Assembly: GCF_947499295.1 (NCBI RefSeq)
Contig: NZ_CANMNP010000011.1
Coordinates: 1 to 64,000, forward strand
DNA from: an uncultured Roseibium sp.
GTDB taxonomy: Bacteria > Pseudomonadota > Alphaproteobacteria > Rhizobiales > Stappiaceae
Length of the DNA stretch: 64,000 bases
Direction: 5' to 3'
The notes beneath the pieces are model-generated. The model saw nothing but the letters and a program-made list of their open reading frames with translations, was not told the DNA's origin and made no database searches. Positions 29,801-37,976 of the stretch are shown here, in pieces. The position numbers and the translations under genes were made by a program. The stretch's first letter is position 1; each line of letters begins with the position of its first letter.

Positions 29801-32405
29801 GGCGCTGAAGGATACCGACCTTTTCCTTGCCGAAGAGAGACTGGCAGAAATACTTCCGGAACCGGCCGGGCGCACCACTTCGAGGATAACCGACAAATCC
29901 GCAGTTCTCGATAGTCCAGCAGATCTGCTGGCCGCTGGTGAAAGTCTGGAGTTCTTCAACGGCACTGGCGGATTTGACCAGGACGGGCGGGAGTACGTAA
30001 TCCTGCTCGGCCCGAACGACACGACCCCAGCTCCCTGGATCAACGTTATTGCCAATCCCGGTTTCGGATTCCAGGTATCGGCGAGCGGGAGCGGTTTCAC
30101 GTGGGCCGAAAACAGCCGTGACAACCAATTGACACCCTGGTCCAACGATGCTGTGGCAGATCCGGCGGGCGAGGCCTTTTATATCCGAGACGACGACAAC
30201 GGCACGCTGATCTCGCCGACCAGCCGTCCGCTGCGCAGGACAAGGGACGGGACCGGAGAAAAAACCGGGCTGTATATCGTGCAGCATGGGTTCGGTTACA
30301 GCAAGTTCGAACATCAGGCGGACGGCATTGCCTGTGACCTGGTGCAATTCGTGCCTCGCGAAGACCCGGTACGGGTCTCGGTGCTACGTCTGAAGAATAC
30401 CGGCCAGAAGCCGCGTCATCTGAGCGTTGCCGCCTATAGCGAGCCGGTGATGGGAGTGTCGCGTGCCGCCTCTGCGCCTTTTCTTATTAGTTCACGTGAT
30501 GGAGCGACCGGAGCCCTGCTGGTATGCAATCCCTGGAACACCACTTTTCCAGGCCGTGTTATGTTCACCGGCCTTTACGGCCCAGGGGCGGGTGTTGAAA
30601 GCTGGACAGGCGATCGCACGGAGTTTCTCGGACCGGGTGGGAGCGTAGCTGCCCCCGCAGCGCTTCACCACCAGCCAACTCTTTCGGGCCGGCTTGGTGC
30701 CGGGTTCGACCCCTGCCTTGCGCAAATGAAGGCTGTTGTGCTTGCCCCTGGTGAAAGCGTCGAGGTTTTGCATTTGCTCGGCCAATGCACTGATGCGGCG
30801 ACAGTTGGTGCGCTGGTCCGGCGCCTTCGCTCGTCAGATCCGCTCAAGATGCTGGCGGAAGTTCAAAAATATTGGACCGAAACTCTGGGCGCACTCCAGA
30901 TAGAGACACCTGACCGGGCGATGGACATCATGGTCAACGGCTGGTTGCCCTATCAGACTCTTGCTTGCCGGATCGAGGCGCGGGCGGCCTTCTATCAGGC
31001 GAGCGGTGCCTTTGGCTTCCGGGACCAGCTGCAGGACAACATGGCGCTCACGTTGACGCGGCCCGAGCATACCCGAGCCCACTTGCTGCGTGCCGCCGCA
31101 CGTCAATTTCCCGAGGGCGACGTGCAGCATTGGTGGCTGCCGCATTCCGGACAGGGCGTACGCACGCGTATTTCGGATGATTGTGTCTGGCTCGGTCACG
31201 CGGTTGCCGCCTATGTTGCCAGCACGGGCGATGCAGCGGTGCTCGACGAACGTGTACCATTTCTGGAGGGGCACCGCCTTTGCGAGGGCGAACATGAAGC
31301 CTTCTTCCTGCCCGACGAAGCAGGCGACGACGCGTCGCTATTCACACACTGCGTGCTCGGGTTGGACCGCGCCCTGACGCTGACCAGCCCGTTTGGTCTG
31401 CCACTGATCGGCACAGGCGACTGGAACGACGGCATGAATCGCGTTGGCGCCGAAAGCCATGGTGAAAGCATCTGGTTAGGCTGGCTTCTGCTGCAGACAC
31501 TGAAGGCTTTCATTCCGCTGGCCGAGCCGCGCGACCCGGAGATTGCACGACGTTGGCGAACGAGGGCCGAAGCTTTGCGCCAGTCCATAGAGAAAAATGG
31601 ATGGGATGGGGACTGGTATCGCCGGGCGACTTTCGACGATGGCACCTGGCTCGGCACGGCATCTGCGCGCACCTGCCGTATCGATTCGATCGTGCAAAGC
31701 TGGGCGGTGCTGTCGGGAAAGGCTGATCCCGTGCGCGCAAATCGTGCGATGGAAGCTTTTGACCGCCTTCTTGTAGACCACGCCGACGGGCTGTCTCTGT
31801 TGTTCACCCCACCATTCGGCACGGACCCCACGCCCGGGAACCGCGATCCGGGATATATCGCCGCTTACCCACCAGGCCTGCGCGAAAATGGCGGGCAGTA
31901 CAGCCATGCCGCGATGTGGGCGATCCTCGCCTGGGCGAGGCTGGGACGCGGCGATCGTGCTGCCGAGCTATTCTCGCTGGTCAATCCTATCAATCACTCG
32001 AGAACGGCAGATGCCGCACAGCGTTACAAGACCGAAGCTTATGCCGTCGCAGCCGACGTCTATTCCGTTGCGCCGCATATCGGCCGCGGTGGTTGGAGCT
32101 GGTACACCGGCTCAGCCGCCTGGATGCACCGTGCAGCGATCGAGGGGATCCTCGGCATTACCCGTGAGGGCAATCGCCTGCGCGTGGCACCCAACATCCC
32201 GGCGGACTGGCCAGGCTTTTCTGCTCGTCTGAAAGTAGCGGATACCTTGTGCGAAATTCGGGTAGTCCACACAGAAGATGCCGAGGTCCGGCTTGACGGG
32301 CAGGATATCGCAGCGGGGCCAGAGGTGTTTCTGCCGCTCGATGGTACCTCTCACGATCTGTTCCTTGGCCTCAGTCATGTCGAGCGAAAGACACCTGCCG
32401 TGTGA
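23808..32405 (+). CDS. ndvB: Cyclic beta-1,2-glucan synthase
   Basis: NdvB/ChvB/Cgs enzymes make periplasmic cyclic glucans from UDP-glucose and set ring size. The 2865 residues match the family (about 2830-2870). The glycosyltransferase core holds LDSDTRMPRDT near residue 633 and RRIHRWCRGDWQ near 781 (the RxxRW motif). Membrane helices lie near 412-460, 825-865 and 950-990. A glycoamylase-like domain starts near 1015 (FETFVTTEDCHLPPDN, YISSVDSGNLAGH). The C-terminal third is a glycoside phosphorylase-like GH94 domain: GAFGFRDQLQDNM near 2380 and GTGDWNDGMNRVG near 2537. The start at the ATG at 23808 follows GGAGG. In rhizobia and Brucella these glucans matter for osmotic adaptation and host contact. 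It is far longer than any neighbour, and a transglutaminase-like gene follows. Confidence 0.96.
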   Translation: MIVGFPGWLPLRRASKAPWNDINPVRAEMFGAERLEQHAASLAEQQDVTLKPPRVVSLQRRLEENAIALSATHKACNLELAAGHPIVPAAQWLLDNYHQVAAQIGESRTDLPASYYRTLPKLSDGAFRGYPRVFGLVWTYVAHTDSHLDAVMLSRFIRAYQQVQPLTIGELWAIPITLRLVLLENLRRLSDQIRMGHKRRHEADQLADRVLGAGNTQTHPLAYLEAGLNGRMSEVFAAQLAKRLRDCDPLITPAIGWLEERLAAQGSDIDLVVHHSQERQGASNVSVRNVITSLRTISEMDWPDLFESVSLVDAKLREYAGFAAMDFASRNLYRTAIEDLARHCDRSEIEVAGLALEAAGRASEMAATSLSDALCRRRGDPGWHLFAEGRITFERQIGFRRAWRPWLHFHPSLSGYAGSIIGVALGLLVLGLWAVTGLANAPVSGAFLILWAVVALIPASTVSQILVDRLLGWTVPATALPGLALEDGIPASLRTLVVVPTLLTNVSDMRAQIEGLEVHYLSGTKGDVTFALLTDGVDTPHQNMPGDAALVTLIDKEIARLNQLYGSAPSGVRFLHLHRQRRYNPVEKLWMGWERKRGKLQELNRLLRGATDTDYRTPDGGIPVVPPDVRYVLTLDSDTRMPRDTVRRLVGKMAHPLSRPVIDPVLRRVGAGHAILQPRVTPALPAARSGTAFQNATSGPGGMDPYAAAASDIYQDLFGEGCFTGKGIYDLDAFETVMAGRVPENTLLSHDLLEGIFARAGLASDVELVETFPDRQDLAARRIHRWCRGDWQLLPWLGPHGGLGALGRLKVLDTLRRSLLAPATLGTLALGWLLPGPAAILITALVLAILMLPSFLHAAVSAVPHRAGLHLRTHLRLMREDLALALLQTGLAAAFLADASWRSLDAITRTLWRLLVSRRHLLQWTTAASLAAAPRLDLGGFTRAMAPGTTLGLALAGLTAFAAPASLPLILPFAGLWLAAPFIALRVSEIPKPGPEATLTPQDAQALRLIARRTWRYFETFVTTEDCHLPPDNFQENPSPSIAHRTSPTNIGLYLLATVAARDFGWISLKQVAERVSATLDSMETLPRLNGHFYNWYSTQDGRVLDPPYISSVDSGNLAGHLIALANACEEWAEAPAADLRRRRSGLADLLDLVEIDAVRAGVLPDSSFPATMRSLRDSLAQSEIDWSALQHLATEAENSTGASNLSDASARSWLSLLRDSLNEMAADAVGFGIDRSDLARHLRQLGETARRLAMEMDFAFLLNPERKLLSIGYSVHENALDPACYDLLASEARLASLLAIAKQDIPPRHWFRLSRASTAVRGGTALVSWAGSMFEYLMPELVMREPEGSQLGRTCRLAVARQIAYGKAQSVPWGISESGFNARDLEFIYQYSSFGVPGLGLKRGLAGDLVIAPYATGLAAMLDPAAARRNYDAIEGLGGLGVFGFYEALDFTSARVLPGQRLSVVQSYMAHHQGMTIAAIANALTDGQMRARFHREPMIHASELLLHERLPRDIARTLPPLEEPAKNLMQPSEVERGRRISCCPSGLPVSHLMSNGHYAVMLTATGGSYSRWGDIALTRWGEDATRDHQGALLHLRDISDGTVQSFGPCQEGATTSDQAVQFFEDHTTFTAQTGRLDTVLDILVSGEADAEVRRLSITNSGRGACELDVTSYVELTLATPASETAHPAFSRMFVQTDFLPEYDALIAWRRRRSPDEPEIWAAQFMRVEGETIAPLQYDTDRATALGRDQEQARPRAITHPGPLAGHTGTVLDPVFALRNRLRISPGDTARLMVWMVAADSREALIDLIDRHHDSNAYDRARTLAWTQAQVQLRHLGISPDEAADFQRLAAPILYHDIRFRPPAAVLAKGSGRQSGLWPLAISGDLPIVLLRIDDPADIGQVRALLQAHEYWLGKQLSVDLVILNENPASYVKDLQTAIDTALRSSHSRPRSGEQRVRGAVFTLRSDLIAPEARAQLLAAARVVLLARRGKIGDQLVMALKDTDLFLAEERLAEILPEPAGRTTSRITDKSAVLDSPADLLAAGESLEFFNGTGGFDQDGREYVILLGPNDTTPAPWINVIANPGFGFQVSASGSGFTWAENSRDNQLTPWSNDAVADPAGEAFYIRDDDNGTLISPTSRPLRRTRDGTGEKTGLYIVQHGFGYSKFEHQADGIACDLVQFVPREDPVRVSVLRLKNTGQKPRHLSVAAYSEPVMGVSRAASAPFLISSRDGATGALLVCNPWNTTFPGRVMFTGLYGPGAGVESWTGDRTEFLGPGGSVAAPAALHHQPTLSGRLGAGFDPCLAQMKAVVLAPGESVEVLHLLGQCTDAATVGALVRRLRSSDPLKMLAEVQKYWTETLGALQIETPDRAMDIMVNGWLPYQTLACRIEARAAFYQASGAFGFRDQLQDNMALTLTRPEHTRAHLLRAAARQFPEGDVQHWWLPHSGQGVRTRISDDCVWLGHAVAAYVASTGDAAVLDERVPFLEGHRLCEGEHEAFFLPDEAGDDASLFTHCVLGLDRALTLTSPFGLPLIGTGDWNDGMNRVGAESHGESIWLGWLLLQTLKAFIPLAEPRDPEIARRWRTRAEALRQSIEKNGWDGDWYRRATFDDGTWLGTASARTCRIDSIVQSWAVLSGKADPVRANRAMEAFDRLLVDHADGLSLLFTPPFGTDPTPGNRDPGYIAAYPPGLRENGGQYSHAAMWAILAWARLGRGDRAAELFSLVNPINHSRTADAAQRYKTEAYAVAADVYSVAPHIGRGGWSWYTGSAAWMHRAAIEGILGITREGNRLRVAPNIPADWPGFSARLKVADTLCEIRVVHTEDAEVRLDGQDIAAGPEVFLPLDGTSHDLFLGLSHVERKTPAV

Positions 32406-32533
32406 CAGAGCCGGGTTAAAAGACGGCTGCGAAAAGAGAACGCGCCCTCCCGTCTACCCGGTGCCAGCATCAGTTTGCCGGCAGAAAACTTTGGGCGTGC
32501 GCCCTTCTTGCTTCAAACATCAGAAAGAACCTC

Positions 32534-33391
32534 ATGACCACGCTGAGCACATGTCGCTATCTGCAACCGGTCTTGCTTGGACCGCACCAGATGATGCTGC
32601 GGCCGCGTGAAGCGCGAGACCTGCGGCTCATTTCGCACGACTTGACGGTGTCGCCAGAGGCAGAAATTACCTGGGCCCATGACGTCGCGGGCAATGCCGT
32701 CGCGACTGCCCGGTTCAGCGCACCGACCCGACAATTGCTTATCGAAAGTCGGGCAACAGTTGAGTTGACCGCTTCAGCCTGGCCGGTATTCGCCATTGCT
32801 GCCGAGGCCATCAACTACCCGTTTTTCTATTCCGATGATGACCTGACCGACCTAGGAGCGCTTGCAACACCTCAATATGCCGACCTTGACGGCCGACTAT
32901 CCAGATGGGCCGAGGGTTTTGTCCTTGGACGTCCAACCGATACCTTGTCCCTGTTGAGGGACATCGCGACCGGCTTCTCGACCGGGATTGCCTATCTAAG
33001 CCGCGAGATGCAGGGAACGCAGACGCCTCTGGACACACTATCGCGCGGATCAGGGGCATGTCGCGACATTGCAGTCCTGTTCGCGGAGGCTGTGCGAAGC
33101 CTCGGTTTCGGAGCGCGCATCGTCTCCGGCTACCTGTACGATCCAGAAAGGTGTCTCGTGGGGCATGAAGGCACGGGTTCCACCCATGCCTGGACGGAAG
33201 TCTTTGTACCAGGTGCAGGATGGGTCGCTTTCGATCCCACGAACCAAAGCGTTGGATCCAAAAATCTGATCCCCTTGGCCGTCGCCCGCGGTATTCATCA
33301 GGTCGTCCCGGTCGCCGGCAGTTTTACGGGAACCGGGAGCGCTCTGGGAGAAATGTCAGTCGAAGTGCATCATACAGTGATTGATGATTGA
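32534..33391 (+). CDS. Transglutaminase-like cysteine protease family protein
   Basis: The protein has an N-terminal beta domain (about 1-100) and a papain-fold transglutaminase core with an intact triad: Cys in SGACRDIAV, His in [10 protein letters not shown] and Asp in AFDPTNQ. Such bacterial proteins are thought to be peptidases or amidases. At 285 residues it is of normal size, and no signal peptide is evident. It lies 128 bases after ndvB, in the same direction, and may be part of the same transcript. Comparison with the second family member at 39702 shows the triad here is complete. The substrate is unknown. Confidence 0.87.
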   Translation: MTTLSTCRYLQPVLLGPHQMMLRPREARDLRLISHDLTVSPEAEITWAHDVAGNAVATARFSAPTRQLLIESRATVELTASAWPVFAIAAEAINYPFFYSDDDLTDLGALATPQYADLDGRLSRWAEGFVLGRPTDTLSLLRDIATGFSTGIAYLSREMQGTQTPLDTLSRGSGACRDIAVLFAEAVRSLGFGARIVSGYLYDPERCLVGHEGTGSTHAWTEVFVPGAGWVAFDPTNQSVGSKNLIPLAVARGIHQVVPVAGSFTGTGSALGEMSVEVHHTVIDD

Positions 33392-33511
33392 AGTTGGAAT
33401 GCCGACCGGGAATTCATTGGACGCCGCGGTATCGGGAAACGTCGAACGGAGCACGGCACATATCGCGACGAGGGCCAGCTCAACCCATGACACGCCAAAT
33501 CCGCTCCGGTC

Positions 33512-34231
33512 CTAGCCATTGCGGCTGAAGCTTGTGTGCGACTCGTCCTCGTTCAGCGTCTGGTCGAACACGAAGCCGGCACTTGCCAACGTCAGTGTCG
33601 CGGTCACGCCAATTTCACTGGATGAATAATCAATCGAGCTACCGATTTGAGCAGACAGTGCCTTTACCAGTCGGGTTCCCAATCCATTGGCGGTCTGGCT
33701 CGTGCCAGTGCTCCCAAGACCTGGTCCGTTGTCGCTGACCATAATCAGGATTGAATCGCTGATATCTTTTCGACAGGCAATCCCGATCCGCCTCACTGCA
33801 CCGGCGCGATGACCATACTTGAGGGCGTTGGTGACAATCTCGGTAAAGATCTGCGCAACGGGAAGCACATGATCGAACTTTAAGGCACAGTCAGGCGCGT
33901 AGGTTTCGGTGAAGATGACGTCGTCAGCAATGCCCGACCTGAGGGTTGTGCAAATCTTGTCCAGAAGATCCCCCAACTGAACTCCGTCTTCGGAACCGCT
34001 GCCGGTAAGTATCCGCTGCAAGTCCGACACGGCCTGAATATGTGCACTGATCGCGTTCAACAACAACGAAACTTCCATAAACTCTAACGGGCTATCCTGT
34101 CTCTTGAGACCGATCCCTTTGAGGCGCACATAACTGGACAACATGGCCAGGTGATTGGCTATCCGGTGGTCGGCCTTGAGGGAACCGGTGGAGCGGGCTT
34201 TGTTTCTGAACTTTCGCATTTGGGACCTCAT
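33512..34231 (-). CDS. Orphan sensor histidine kinase, HWE/HisKA_2 type
   Basis: A compact 239-residue kinase without membrane segments. The phospho-acceptor box DHRIANHLAMLSSY (residues about 21-34) is the HisKA_2/HWE form. The ATPase has the N-box IFTEIVTNALKYGH and the G1 box VSDNGPGL, with GLGTRLVKALSAQIG following. Such kinases act in the alphaproteobacterial general stress response and in light or blue-light sensing, usually with a response regulator of the PhyR or LovR type; none lies next door. It converges on the transglutaminase gene. The signal is not apparent from the sequence, as there is no sensor domain. Confidence 0.85.
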   Translation of the reverse strand: MRSQMRKFRNKARSTGSLKADHRIANHLAMLSSYVRLKGIGLKRQDSPLEFMEVSLLLNAISAHIQAVSDLQRILTGSGSEDGVQLGDLLDKICTTLRSGIADDVIFTETYAPDCALKFDHVLPVAQIFTEIVTNALKYGHRAGAVRRIGIACRKDISDSILIMVSDNGPGLGSTGTSQTANGLGTRLVKALSAQIGSSIDYSSSEIGVTATLTLASAGFVFDQTLNEDESHTSFSRNG

Positions 34232-34944
34232 TGGTTCCGTTCTTTAACAGGACCGGGCACATTTGCAGAACCCTTGCCGAGACGCGTCCGCCGAACCCTG
34301 CGCGCTGCTCTTCAGCCAATGAATGCGCGCCTTTAACCGACCTTACGCTTCAGGTATCCAAGCGGTACTGATGCAGATCAGGCCAATGCGTTCAAAGACG
34401 CGCAGGGCACTCGCAAAGCTATTGATGACACGCTTCCGATGCGCGACTTCACCGAACCGAACCCAATCCCGTTATCTGCCACTAGCCAATGGCAGCGTGG
34501 ATACCAGTCGTTCATCGTACGGTCAGGATGACGGCATGTGATCTCGATCAACGTCGCAATCCAGAGTGCCGTCACTGTAGCTTCAGGCAACGTGGACAGT
34601 GGTTCCGCTGCAAGTGGTTATCACGCGGATGCAATTCAGTCGGATGCGGCACGGTCGACCATATTGAGGATAGAACTAATTTCTCTGATCGACATTATCA
34701 ACCGTATGTTCGACCGGGCCGACTATTCAAACCTCGATGCCCGAACACTGTTCGGCTTAACGAGCAAGGGCTTCCGCCAGCGGCTTTTCTTCTCCACAAC
34801 CACTGATCTGAGTCAGTACCAGATTGCATGCTTTCCGCTAGGGTGAAAGACGCCGAAGAAATAGGCCTGACCTGCTTCGGTTCAATCGGGGCAAAGTTCC
34901 CGGCGAATTCTGCCGAAACGGACAGTGCCCGCAAGGATCCTCAC
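34232..34944. other. 713-bp stretch without a convincing gene
   Basis: Open frames at 34489-34806 and 34538-34846 overlap in different frames, lack ribosome-binding sites and do not resemble known families. The one at 34538 has a smooth composition (many Ala, Ser and Ile, then DRADYSNLDARTLFGL), so a decayed gene is possible. The promoters of the kinase gene (minus) and of the 34945 gene (plus) must lie here. Confidence 0.4.
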
Positions 34945-35331
34945 ATGGCATACGTACCGAACCGACTTAGACACGACCCGCAATACGACCTCTTTCTACA
35001 GGCCCTCGTCGGCGACGACATCCGCGGAACCAGCGTCACCGTGCTGTCGATGCTCGCTCGGCTTGGGTACGACCCATGGAAAGAGGCTTCCGCCTTGACA
35101 CAATTGGGGGAGCCGGCTGCACGACGAAGATTGGAAGCGCTCCTGGCCCGCTTCACCGATGTACCGTTGTTCGGTCCGGCGCGAAGCATGGCTGTCTCGC
35201 GGCTGATCGCTTTTCTTCCGCGCGTCGGCAAGGATGCTTCCACGCCCCGGCCGACGGCAACATCCATCTATTGGCTGGTCGGCATCGGCTTGCTGCTAGC
35301 CTATGTCGGCCTGCAAGCCCACGACAATTAG
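34945..35331 (+). CDS. Conserved hypothetical protein with C-terminal membrane helix
   Basis: About 128 residues from the ATG at 34945 (MAYVPNRLRHDPQYDLFL), with AAGGAT seven bases upstream. The first 100 residues look globular and helical; GYDPWKEASALTQLGEPAARRRLEAL and VSRLIAFLPRVG are repeated as alternating helix patterns. A single helix (SIYWLVGIGLLLAYVGL) anchors the end. It is not a known family to me. The longer frame from 34828 is less likely because it lacks a good site. Two small membrane proteins follow at 35401 and 35657. Confidence 0.6.
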   Translation: MAYVPNRLRHDPQYDLFLQALVGDDIRGTSVTVLSMLARLGYDPWKEASALTQLGEPAARRRLEALLARFTDVPLFGPARSMAVSRLIAFLPRVGKDASTPRPTATSIYWLVGIGLLLAYVGLQAHDN

Positions 35332-35400
35332 AAGGAACCAGCAGCCTCTTCACCCTGCCTCCACGGTCCTTTGAACACCGGCAATCTTTGAGGAACAAGA

Positions 35401-35543
35401 TGATCAATTGGAACCTTCTTCTGATCCTTGTCGGCGTGCTTGCCGTCGTGGCGGTTGGCGCAAGCTACCTGTACTACAAAGAACGCCAGCGCAGGATCGA
35501 TATCGAGATCGGCCAGAATCGCATTTCCATCGAAGGAAAGTGA
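35401..35543 (+). CDS. Small single-span membrane protein, 47 residues
   Basis: Starts at the ATG at 35401 (MINWNLLLILVGVLAVVAVG), one membrane helix, then a basic tail (YYKERQRRIDIEIG). GAGGAA lies seven bases before the start. Tails of this kind occur in small stress-induced membrane proteins. The function is unknown. Confidence 0.6.
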
Positions 35544-35656
35544 GCAAAATTGTGCATCCGGAGCGTTGCTAAGACATTAAGCCGTCCGGTCACCGCAGTT
35601 CAGATCAGCAGGACCTGTCGCGAGACGCGATATTGCCTCCCTCAGGAGAAACCACC

Positions 35657-35818
35657 ATGTCACTCGGCCTGATCCTCATTATTCTGCTTGTCATAATTCT
35701 TATGGGCGGTTTCAGAGACCGTATCGATGGGCGTGACTTTAGCTTCGGCCATTCCGGGTTAAGTCTGCTTGGTGCTGTTCTGACCGTCGTCGTACTCGTG
35801 TTGTTTGGCCGTATCTGA
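35657..35818 (+). CDS. DUF3309-like small membrane protein, 53 residues
   Basis: MSLGLILIILLVIILMGGF, then a polar loop and LLGAVLTVVVLVLFGRI: two short hydrophobic helices around a Gly/Ser-rich loop, the DUF3309 pattern. Start at the ATG at 35657 after CAGGAGAAACC. Many alphaproteobacteria have several of these small proteins, and some are induced by stress. The kinase and the 34945 gene are close, which hints at a shared stress role. Confidence 0.7.
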   Translation: MSLGLILIILLVIILMGGFRDRIDGRDFSFGHSGLSLLGAVLTVVVLVLFGRI

Positions 35819-36163
35819 AACGATTTACCGTTATGGGTGATGTGGTTTTCAGTGCCCTGGAAATCCCATCCGAACCGTTCCTGGAGGCTTGCTGAAGTAG
35901 AGGACCGCCGCGACCTCCATGTTCCAAGTCAGAATTCACGGTTGCTGGTCGCTCCAGAACCCTCGGCGAAAATCAGAAATAAGAAGTCCATGACGATCTC
36001 GTCCAGATGAATAGCGTTTCAGCTAGAATTCAAGGAGACTTGAACACTGCCGGCAGACAACCGGACCTGTCAATTACAACGTTTCAATGCGGAACCGGAC
36101 ACAATAGTACTTGATTGAGTCCGGTTCGGTAGGTCGAAAAGACTTTGTTGGTGTTGTATATTT
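35819..36163. other. Intergenic stretch with no gene
   Basis: About 345 bp between the DUF3309-like gene and the 3' end of nhaA. I see no reading frame or clear hairpin terminator. Confidence 0.4.
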
Positions 36164-37507
36164 TCACACTTCCCCGGTTTCCCCGCTTCGGCGGAACTCA
36201 GAGTGCGTAACCAGCCACAAGAGCGCGAGTAAACCTATAATTGCAGAGACTGCGGATCCCGTAAAAATTCCGAGCTTTGCAGCCCCTATAAGATCCCTAT
36301 CAAAAGCCAGGTTGGCGATGAAGAGCGACATGGTGAAGCCGATGCCGGCGAGAAATGCTCCAGCTGTCAAGAACGGCCATGACAGATCAGGGTGTCTCAC
36401 CGCAATACCCAAACGAACGGCCGCCCAGCTGAAACTGAAAACGCCGAGGGGCTTGCCGAGCACCAATCCTGCGACAATCGCCAACGAAATTTGCTGACCA
36501 ATATCGGCCTTGTCGATCGAAATCCCGGCATTTGCCAGAGCGAAGATCGGCATGACAGCAAACCCTACCCATGGATGCAGCGCCAATTCGAGCCTCTCAA
36601 CCGGAGAAAGGGTTTCTGAAACCGCCCGGCCAGCCTCACGAAGATCATGCCGTTCTGGAGTGTCTCCGCTCCAGTGTTCGCCTCCTGGATAGGCGAGCAC
36701 CTGCTCGAGAATTGCCCGAAGGCGCGTATCGCTCACCCAATTTTGGGTTGGTGTCATTAAGCCAAGAACAACACCTGTAATCGTTGCATGAATGCCAGAA
36801 GTATCGACGCACAACCAGATTGCGCCGCCCGCCAGAAAATATATGGGCATGCTTCTTATACCGAGGCGGGCAATGCCGACCACCAGACCAAATCCCAGTA
36901 GCGCCGCCCCTATAGCAATCCAGTTAAATGCTTCTCCGTAAAACACAGCCACCACAACGATGGCTCCGACATCGTCAAAAATGGCTAGCGACAACAGAAA
37001 GAGCCGGAGAGTTGGTGGTATGCGCCGACCGAAGAGTGCGAGGCACCCGATAGCGAATGCCGTATCGGTGGCCATGACGGTTCCCCAACCGTGTATCCCC
37101 GGGTTCCCGGCGATCAACGCCAAATAGATCGAGACCGGTACGATCATTCCTCCGAGCGCAGCTGCAAATGGTAACGCAGCCTGTCTTGGGTTCCTCAATT
37201 CTCCGAGAACGATTTCTCGTTTGAGTTCCAGGGAAATCACAAAGAAAAAGAACGTCATCAGTCCATCGTTGACCCAGTGCCGCAGCGAACGGGTGAAATC
37301 CAGCGATCCGTAATGGAGACCAATCGGTGTTTCCCAAAAGGCCTCGAAAGACAGAGCCCAGGGCGAGTTGGCCAGGGAAAGTGCGAGCAGCAAAGCAAGA
37401 AGCAACAGTCCACCTGCCGCCGCCTCGATTTTCAGAAACCTTGCGAATGTTTTCGTGAAGCGATCGGCAATTTCTTGAGGAAGGCTAGTGCCATTTGAAC
37501 TGGTCAT
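36164..37507 (-). CDS. nhaA: Na+/H+ antiporter NhaA
   Basis: NhaA expels sodium in exchange for protons in the inner membrane, important in saline surroundings. The 447-residue protein has about 12 helices. Signatures are ATDTAFAIG (Asp), IFDDVGAIVV (the Asp pair that binds cation) and the long FFFFVISLELKREIVLGEL helix-loop. The C-terminus is longer than in E. coli NhaA, after FLIANLAFDRDLIGAAKLG. The start at 37507 gives MTSSNGTSLPQEIADR. It is monocistronic and lies between unrelated regulators. The start codon lies about 95 bases from the next gene, which is on the same strand. Confidence 0.94.
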   Translation of the reverse strand: MTSSNGTSLPQEIADRFTKTFARFLKIEAAAGGLLLLALLLALSLANSPWALSFEAFWETPIGLHYGSLDFTRSLRHWVNDGLMTFFFFVISLELKREIVLGELRNPRQAALPFAAALGGMIVPVSIYLALIAGNPGIHGWGTVMATDTAFAIGCLALFGRRIPPTLRLFLLSLAIFDDVGAIVVVAVFYGEAFNWIAIGAALLGFGLVVGIARLGIRSMPIYFLAGGAIWLCVDTSGIHATITGVVLGLMTPTQNWVSDTRLRAILEQVLAYPGGEHWSGDTPERHDLREAGRAVSETLSPVERLELALHPWVGFAVMPIFALANAGISIDKADIGQQISLAIVAGLVLGKPLGVFSFSWAAVRLGIAVRHPDLSWPFLTAGAFLAGIGFTMSLFIANLAFDRDLIGAAKLGIFTGSAVSAIIGLLALLWLVTHSEFRRSGETGEV

Positions 37508-37602
37508 GTCAGTTGCTGTCTTCGCCGGAGAAATGATGCCTCAAGGCGCACTTTTCGTGTCGAGGATGGCTAGGCCACCCGCAGGCCAGGGCTAGGGTCA
37601 GG

Positions 37603-37848
37603 TTAGGGCCTTCGAACCGAGTTTCCGCCAGCAATAATCCGATTGATCAGTTTGGCTACCGCAAGGTGCATTTCCCTGTCAGATTCGGGAGTAACCGAAT
37701 TTTCGTGTGAAGCGGCGGCATCGCGCAATATTCCCACGATCTCGTGTTCAGGAAGAATTGCATGATCATTTATGGCGAGCAGAAGAGCCTCACAAATGGA
37801 GAGAGCCGCCATTCCTGAAAGGTCCTTTGGATCGGGCATTGTCGGCAT
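37603..37848 (-). CDS. Small hypothetical protein
   Basis: About 81 residues from the ATG at 37848 (MPTMPDPKDLSGMAALSICE), with the Shine-Dalgarno AAGGAAAGGA just upstream, a good start signal. The longer frame up to 38010 has no such signal and runs into the Crp/Fnr gene. It is helical in appearance (AALSICEALLLAINDHAI, PEHEIVGILRDAAASHEN, MHLAVAKLINRIIAGG), and I do not recognise it. It is divergent from the Crp/Fnr gene at 37977, so the two may share control. Confidence 0.6.
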   Translation of the reverse strand: MPTMPDPKDLSGMAALSICEALLLAINDHAILPEHEIVGILRDAAASHENSVTPESDREMHLAVAKLINRIIAGGNSVRRP

Positions 37849-37976
37849 TCCTTTCCTTGGGAAGAAGTCCGCAGCGATTGCGAACCTGTGGAATATCATC
37901 AGCCTCGCAGAGTTTGTGTTATCTTGTACTGATCGAAAGCAGTCCAAGTGCCGGGATTGCGGGATAATATCCACCG

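Noticed and set aside
29463-30347. 294-codon minus-strand frame
   Set aside because: Antisense to the cyclic glucan synthase gene; no start signal.
34489-34846. Two overlapping frames of about 100 codons
   Set aside because: No start signal; they overlap out of phase, and neither resembles a family. A decayed gene cannot be excluded.
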